A DNA stretch of 32,886 bases from Acidimicrobiales bacterium (GTDB taxonomy: Bacteria; Actinomycetota; Acidimicrobiia; Acidimicrobiales; DASWMK01). Every line of letters begins with the position of its first letter. Within the stretch, counting starts at the first letter, position 1. Below, one piece after another: positions 29,360 through 32,886 of this stretch. A program made the translations under genes and the position numbers. Location: positions 1 to 32,886 of the forward strand of contig DASWMK010000218.1 of assembly GCA_036399815.1 (NCBI GenBank). Reading direction: 5' to 3'. The notes beneath the pieces are model-generated. The model searched no databases and was not told the origin of the DNA. It was given only the letters and a program-made list of their open reading frames with translations.

Positions 29360-29667
29360 GTCCGCACCGCCTCGGGCGGGGTGAACCGCTGCACCGCCTT
29401 GTCCACCTGGCAGCCGCACGACACCCGAAGCCGGGTCGCCGCCCACACCCCGTCGTCCGTCACCACACTCAGCTGGTTGCCCTGCTGCGTCCACGACGCC
29501 CCCGGCAGGTCACGGACCAGCACCACACCGGGCGCCACCGACGGCAGCCCCGGATGGCGGCTCGCCTTCCCGAAGAAGCGGACACCGCCGTCGTCGGTGA
29601 CAACACGGACCCGGTCGAGACGGGAGCCGTCCGGGGCGACCACCCTGCACGGGTAGAGGTCGGGCAT
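29356..29667 (-). CDS. Beta-rich hypothetical protein, 103 aa
   Basis: ATG 29667 has no Shine-Dalgarno sequence; a CTGCATCC element ends 36 bases upstream. The protein is mostly short strands (DLYPCRVVAPDG, RVRVVTDDGGVRFFG, QLSVVTDDGVWAATRLRVSCGCQ) with VTDDG twice, suggesting a small barrel made of two similar halves. It has three cysteines, two in CGC. It directly follows the large terminase gene. Function unknown. Confidence 0.65.
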   Translation of the reverse strand: MPDLYPCRVVAPDGSRLDRVRVVTDDGGVRFFGKASRHPGLPSVAPGVVLVRDLPGASWTQQGNQLSVVTDDGVWAATRLRVSCGCQVDKAVQRFTPPEAVRT

Positions 29668-29703
29668 CCGACAAGAGATCCCACGGCCGGCTGCCGGACG
29701 GAC

Positions 29704-29711
29704 GGATGCAG
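29704..29711 (-). repeat. CTGCATCC element, copy 5
   Basis: It begins four bases after the terminase TGA (TGACCTT then the motif) and ends 36 bases before the ATG at 29667. The 48-base gap holds nothing else apart from a weak CCGG-CAG-CCGG repeat. Confidence 0.5.
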
Positions 29712-29715
29712 AAGG

Positions 29716-31263
29716 TCAGACGGCGTGCTCCGGGATACGCCGCTGCGCCACCCGCTTCGCCGCCAGCACCCTCGGCCGGGAATCGTCGTCCCAGAAGGCC
29801 TGCACCACGGCATCGCCGTCGTCTGTCGACCTGCCGAGCCGCTTGCGGATGTCGTCCTTTCCCTCCACTTGGAGGCGGCCACCCGCCATCACCCGCCACT
29901 TCGGCGCCGTCAGATCCCCCGTCAGCAGATCATCCGGCGGGAGCGCCACCTCTTCCCCGCCGTCGGGGTCGAGCAGCTCCCGCAGATTCCACCAAGCCGC
30001 CGACCGCTTGTTCGTGAACCCCAACTCCCCGGAGCGGTCCCGCTTCGTCGTCCCCTCCGACGCGTTGAACGGGACGGCCCGGTCGCCCACCTCGTCTACG
30101 AGCTCGTCGTACACGCCAGCGCCGACGCCGATCACGTCGACCACAGCGACCGCCTGGACATGCACGTCCAAGACCCCCTTCACCACACCCGACGTAGCCG
30201 TCGTTCCCTGCCGGCCGTACCGGCGCAGCTCCGACACCAGCGGCCCGTGACGGAAGCTCAGCACCGTCCGGTCCGACCCCGAGCGAGCCACGTCCACGCC
30301 GACATGAGTGAGCGGCGACGCCGGCCGGCCGGCGTCATGCCAGCGCCGCCACCGTTCGTTCGCTAGTTCGACCCACGCCAACGGGATCACCCCGTCCTCG
30401 TCGCTTGAAGCGAACTCCCCTTCCACCCGGTTCTGGTAGACCGCCGAGTCCCTCCCCCACTGGCGGGCCCGCTGCTCCGCCCACCTGGCCGACATCCGCC
30501 CCGCCGCCACCACTTCCGCCTTCGTCACATGCCGCACCCACCAGTCCTCGAGACCCGGTTGCCGCTTGTGGATTTCGTGGAACCGGCCGTTCGGCTCACC
30601 TGGAGTCGACGACGCCAAGGCGTACGCCTCGTGAGCGGTGTCCGACCCGGCGCCGGAGAACGCCCCCTCCGCGGCGTCGAAGGTCGCCGCTGGAATCGCC
30701 TTCGCCTCATCGAAGATGTACAGGAGGGCGTCGGCGTGGGCGCCCTCGATGCGGGCCGGGTCATTGCTCGCGACCGCGAACGCCTCGCCATGGCGGAGCT
30801 TGAGGTGCAGGTCCAACAGTTCGGTACGTGGTGAGAACGGCGGCCTGCCCAGTCGGTCCCAGCGCAGACGACGCGCCCACTTGTGCACCTCGGGCCACAG
30901 GTACTGCTGCAACTGCCGCCAGGCGCTCGCCGTGGTGGGCACCTTCCAATCGACCCCGGCTGCATCGCGAGTCGTTGAGAACCAGAGCAGGCCTATGGCG
31001 TTCCCGGTCGTCTTCCCCAGCCCATGTGGTCCCCGAACAGCCGCTCGGCCATGATCCACGAGGGCTGACAGGACCTCCTCCTGGTAGCAGGTGAGACGCT
31101 GACCCTCAGGCCAGTCGATCATGTCCCTCGCCCAGGCCGCCGGCCGGTAGTAGTACCGCTCCAGCCGCAGGCCTGCCGCGAGCTTGTGCTGCTGCTCAGC
31201 GTTCGCCAGCGTCAGCCGACGTTCGAGTTCCGCCCGGCTTCCGATCCGGTCGACGAGCGTCAA
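29716..31263 (-). CDS. terL: Terminase large subunit
   Basis: The product is 515 residues from TTG 31263, which overlaps the small subunit TGA (TTGA) and has GGAGG five to six bases upstream. The ATPase part has Walker A GPHGLGKTT (78-86) and Walker B LLYIFDEA (180-187) with the coupling motif ASSTPGEPNG after it. The nuclease part has acidic residues D324 (VGVDVARSGSD), D376 (VVDVIGVG) and D484 (DDGDAVVQAF), the RNase H-type metal set. It cuts concatemeric DNA and pumps it through the portal using ATP. The packaging strategy cannot be read from this sequence alone. Confidence 0.93.
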   Translation of the reverse strand: MTLVDRIGSRAELERRLTLANAEQQHKLAAGLRLERYYYRPAAWARDMIDWPEGQRLTCYQEEVLSALVDHGRAAVRGPHGLGKTTGNAIGLLWFSTTRDAAGVDWKVPTTASAWRQLQQYLWPEVHKWARRLRWDRLGRPPFSPRTELLDLHLKLRHGEAFAVASNDPARIEGAHADALLYIFDEAKAIPAATFDAAEGAFSGAGSDTAHEAYALASSTPGEPNGRFHEIHKRQPGLEDWWVRHVTKAEVVAAGRMSARWAEQRARQWGRDSAVYQNRVEGEFASSDEDGVIPLAWVELANERWRRWHDAGRPASPLTHVGVDVARSGSDRTVLSFRHGPLVSELRRYGRQGTTATSGVVKGVLDVHVQAVAVVDVIGVGAGVYDELVDEVGDRAVPFNASEGTTKRDRSGELGFTNKRSAAWWNLRELLDPDGGEEVALPPDDLLTGDLTAPKWRVMAGGRLQVEGKDDIRKRLGRSTDDGDAVVQAFWDDDSRPRVLAAKRVAQRRIPEHAV

Positions 31264-31787
31264 GCGCCCCTCCGGCGCTCCCTCCACGCCTCCAACTCGT
31301 CCCACGCCTCCAGCGCCTCACGGCGGGGATCACCACCGAGCGTCTCGGTTCGCTGCGTCGCCTCACCCGTCAACAGCTGCACCTTGTCCACCGCGATCCC
31401 GATGGCGGTCATGATCTTCACCTGCTCGCCGAACGTCGGCTGGTCCCGCTCCACCACGGCGATCTCCACCCGACCCGGGTGACCCCGGCCACCCGAGAGG
31501 GCTATCGGCTTCTGCTCGACGCAGGGGGCGAACAGCTGGACGCGCAACCGCTCCACGTCCCCCATCAGTGCTTCGGCCAGCCGCTCACGACGCTCCGCCA
31601 TGGTGGCCCGCACGGCGGCTGCAGCCGCCGGGTTTTGGTTGCAACCCTCCACCCCGGCCCTGCTGGCCCACGACTTGAGGGTCCCGCGAGGGACGCCGGT
31701 CGCCTGCTCGGCGGCGGCGATGCCTTCGGTGGCGTACAGGCGGAGCGCCTCGGCCTTGACGGCGTCGTCGTACTTGGTGCGGGGCAT
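31260..31787 (-). CDS. Terminase small subunit-like protein
   Basis: The product is 175 residues starting at ATG 31787. A helix-turn-helix covers about 5-45 (AVKAEALRLYATEG, AAAEQATGVPRGTLKSWASRAG), the DNA-recognition domain typical of small terminases. A central helix set follows (ERRERLAEALMGDVERLRVQLFAP), then a region with GEQVKIMTAIGIAVDKVQLLTGEA that would form the oligomer core, and a charged tail. It selects phage DNA for packaging and regulates the large subunit, whose start it overlaps. A transposase-type HTH is the main alternative, but the context makes terminase far more likely. Confidence 0.82.
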   Translation of the reverse strand: MPRTKYDDAVKAEALRLYATEGIAAAEQATGVPRGTLKSWASRAGVEGCNQNPAAAAAVRATMAERRERLAEALMGDVERLRVQLFAPCVEQKPIALSGGRGHPGRVEIAVVERDQPTFGEQVKIMTAIGIAVDKVQLLTGEATQRTETLGGDPRREALEAWDELEAWRERRRGA

Positions 31788-31838
31788 CTCGGGCTTCGTT
31801 CTACTCGTCGGGGGTGTAGGAGGACTTGGACATGAGAA

Positions 31839-32159
31839 TCAGGCGGGGTTCTCGACGGTCTCGCTGTCGCCGCAGCGGTCGCACCAGCGCGCCACCGCGT
31901 GGCCGTCCCACCTGCGAAGCTCGGTCCACTGGTGCCCCTCCTCCAGGCAGCGGAGCACGTCGAGCGGGTCGGGGGCCAGCGCCAGTCGAAGGGCCGCTGC
32001 CGCACGCTCGTCTGTCTCGGCGTCAGCTCCTGACCACACGTCGGTGAGCATGTCGGACCGCCACTGCACGTCCACCTCCGGGGCGCGATGCCGTTCCGTC
32101 TGTCCGATGCTCGCGAGGGCTGCATCCGGGGCCACCAACGAAACGAGACGGGCGAGCAT
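31839..32159 (-). CDS. Small hypothetical protein with CxxC, 106 aa
   Basis: ATG 32159 overlaps the HNH stop (ATGA). The N-terminal half is helical and acidic; the C-terminal half holds PDPLDVLRCLEEGHQWTELRRWDG and RWCDRCGDSETV, a likely zinc knuckle together with nearby His/Cys. It is placed between HNH endonuclease and small terminase, so it may assist DNA packaging or end formation. A 51-base gap separates it from the small terminase gene. Confidence 0.62.
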   Translation of the reverse strand: MLARLVSLVAPDAALASIGQTERHRAPEVDVQWRSDMLTDVWSGADAETDERAAAALRLALAPDPLDVLRCLEEGHQWTELRRWDGHAVARWCDRCGDSETVENPA

Positions 32160-32647
32160 CAGGCCACCTGCTCGAACAGCGACGGCTCAGGTGCAGATGC
32201 TCGGCGATGACCGAACTGTCGGGCCGTCTCTTCGACATGGCAGCGATGGCACAGCGTCTCAAGGCCGTCGAGATGATGGTGACAGCCGACGACTGCGTGC
32301 CTGCCGAGAATGGGGTTGATGTGGTTGACCTCCAACGACGACACCCGGAGGAACGCCCAGTAGGCCTCCCGTGCGCTCGGCGCCCATGTAGGCACCGGGC
32401 CGCAGACGAGACACAGCAGGTGGGCGAACTCCTCGCGGCGCTGACGTTCCTCCTGCGGGTCGTGGCCGCAACGGACGCACCGGTTGCCGTCGCGGCGCTT
32501 CGCCGCCTCACGGGCCTCGTTCCAACCGTGGTTCTCCCAGTAGGCCGTCGAGCACGCTGTGCTGCACCAGCGGCGGGCGCGCCCGGTGAGCTTCGCCCCG
32601 CACCAGTCACAGCCCTCCGGAGCGGCCATCGCAGCGGGACAACCCAT
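32159..32647 (-). CDS. HNH endonuclease with zinc knuckles
   Basis: The product is 162 residues starting at ATG 32647. The N-terminal part has a Cys4 knuckle (CDWC at 13-16 and WCSTAC at 28-32) and a second CVRCG/CLVCG pair at about 57-82. The nuclease core is LEVNHINPILG (105-115) followed by HHHLDGLETLCHRCHVEET (123-141), the beta-beta-alpha-metal HNH fold with H109 as probable catalytic residue. HNH enzymes next to terminase are required for DNA cleavage during packaging in HK97-like phages. The position here fits that role rather than a homing enzyme. Confidence 0.87.
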   Translation of the reverse strand: MGCPAAMAAPEGCDWCGAKLTGRARRWCSTACSTAYWENHGWNEAREAAKRRDGNRCVRCGHDPQEERQRREEFAHLLCLVCGPVPTWAPSAREAYWAFLRVSSLEVNHINPILGRHAVVGCHHHLDGLETLCHRCHVEETARQFGHRRASAPEPSLFEQVA

Positions 32648-32651
32648 GGGC

Positions 32652-32849
32652 CTACCGCTCCAGTGTCACGCCGTCGGGGGACACCAGCCGCCAACCCCCC
32701 GTCAGCAGGCCGTTCACCGCCGCCACCGCCGCGTGGTGCGTCGTCGTGGACAGCGCCTCGTAGGTCACGTCCACCGCCGCGTCGAACGCCTTCGCTTCCG
32801 GAGCGGGAAGGTCGGGGCGGTCACCGAGGTCGCACACCAGCGCCGCCAT
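32652..32849 (-). CDS. Small hypothetical protein before HNH gene, 65 aa
   Basis: ATG 32849 overlaps an upstream stop by one base (TGATG). The product is a helical, alanine-rich protein (EAKAFDAAVDVTYEALS, HAAVAAVNGLLTGG) ending in a short strand (WRLVSPDGVTLER). Its stop is four bases before the HNH start. No domain is recognised. Confidence 0.62.
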   Translation of the reverse strand: MAALVCDLGDRPDLPAPEAKAFDAAVDVTYEALSTTTHHAAVAAVNGLLTGGWRLVSPDGVTLER

Positions 32850-32886
32850 CAGATCGTGCGACGCTCGACTGACACACCGCGAGAGA
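32849..32886 (-). CDS. C-terminal end of an upstream gene, cut by window edge
   Basis: Only eleven complete codons before TGA (32851-32849) are visible, reading SRGVSVERRTI. The TGATG junction with the next gene suggests it is the end of a coupled upstream gene, but the fragment is too short for identification. Confidence 0.3.
   Translation of the reverse strand, partial: SRGVSVERRTI

Noticed and set aside
31803-31832. Ten-codon frame (MSKSSYTPDE) just before the small terminase gene.
   Set aside because: Too short to distinguish from chance, and no coupling to either neighbour.
32120-32127. CTGCATCC on the plus strand inside the 106-aa gene.
   Set aside because: It is in the opposite orientation and inside a coding frame, so it was not counted with the five intergenic copies.
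1-32886. Search for tRNA genes, integrase, attachment sites, replication genes and insertion sequences.
   Set aside because: No T-arm/anticodon-arm arrangement, recombinase motif, transposase or terminal repeat was recognised; reading by eye could miss a divergent tRNA.

Overview
The window is a very GC-rich stretch of a tailed (siphovirus-type) bacteriophage or prophage infecting an actinobacterium. The evidence is near-complete G/C at third codon positions, frequent GTG starts, a WhiB-type iron-sulphur regulator, an ECF-like sigma factor, actinophage-style tail proteins, and a compact late operon whose genes mostly join by 4-base ATGA or GTGA overlaps. No integrase, replication gene, tRNA or rRNA is visible, so the lifestyle cannot be decided and the host genus cannot be named.

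Almost everything from 32886 down to 1195 is one minus-strand late transcription unit, read right to left. Its order is: an HNH endonuclease and small genes (32886-31839); small and large terminase subunits (31787-29716); an accessory block of very small genes, including three tiny or small membrane proteins and a WhiB-like factor (29667-27850); portal with a MuF-like tail (27848-25494); capsid maturation protease (25494-23947); three small genes and a family 2 glycosyltransferase (23954-22579); major capsid protein with a fused scaffold-like N-terminus, then a second capsid-like protein (22031-19339); a family 4 glycosyltransferase (19339-18344); major tail protein (18333-17659); head-tail connectors and tail completion proteins (17654-15461); tail assembly chaperones with a textbook -1 frameshift signal (15437-14671); tape measure (14678-10848); three large minor tail or fibre proteins (10851-5314); small tail-tip genes; and a lysis region with an M15-type endolysin and several small membrane proteins (4587-1508).

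At the far left, two plus-strand genes (a sigma factor cut by the window edge and a small conserved-looking protein) converge on the end of the late operon.

Small plus-strand genes interrupt the late operon at three places: a zinc-ribbon membrane protein (2054-2293), a probably leaderless 73-residue protein (16346-16567), and a lipoprotein followed by a short basic protein (22233-22673). They look like 'moron' cargo genes expressed separately from the virion genes.

The most unexpected signal is a repeated 8-base element, CTGCATCC on the minus strand. It occurs five times, always in one of the few non-coding gaps of the late operon. It usually sits 3-5 bases after a TGA, and in four of the five gaps it lies 35-36 bases before an ATG. 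It may be a phage-specific promoter, operator or module-boundary sequence.
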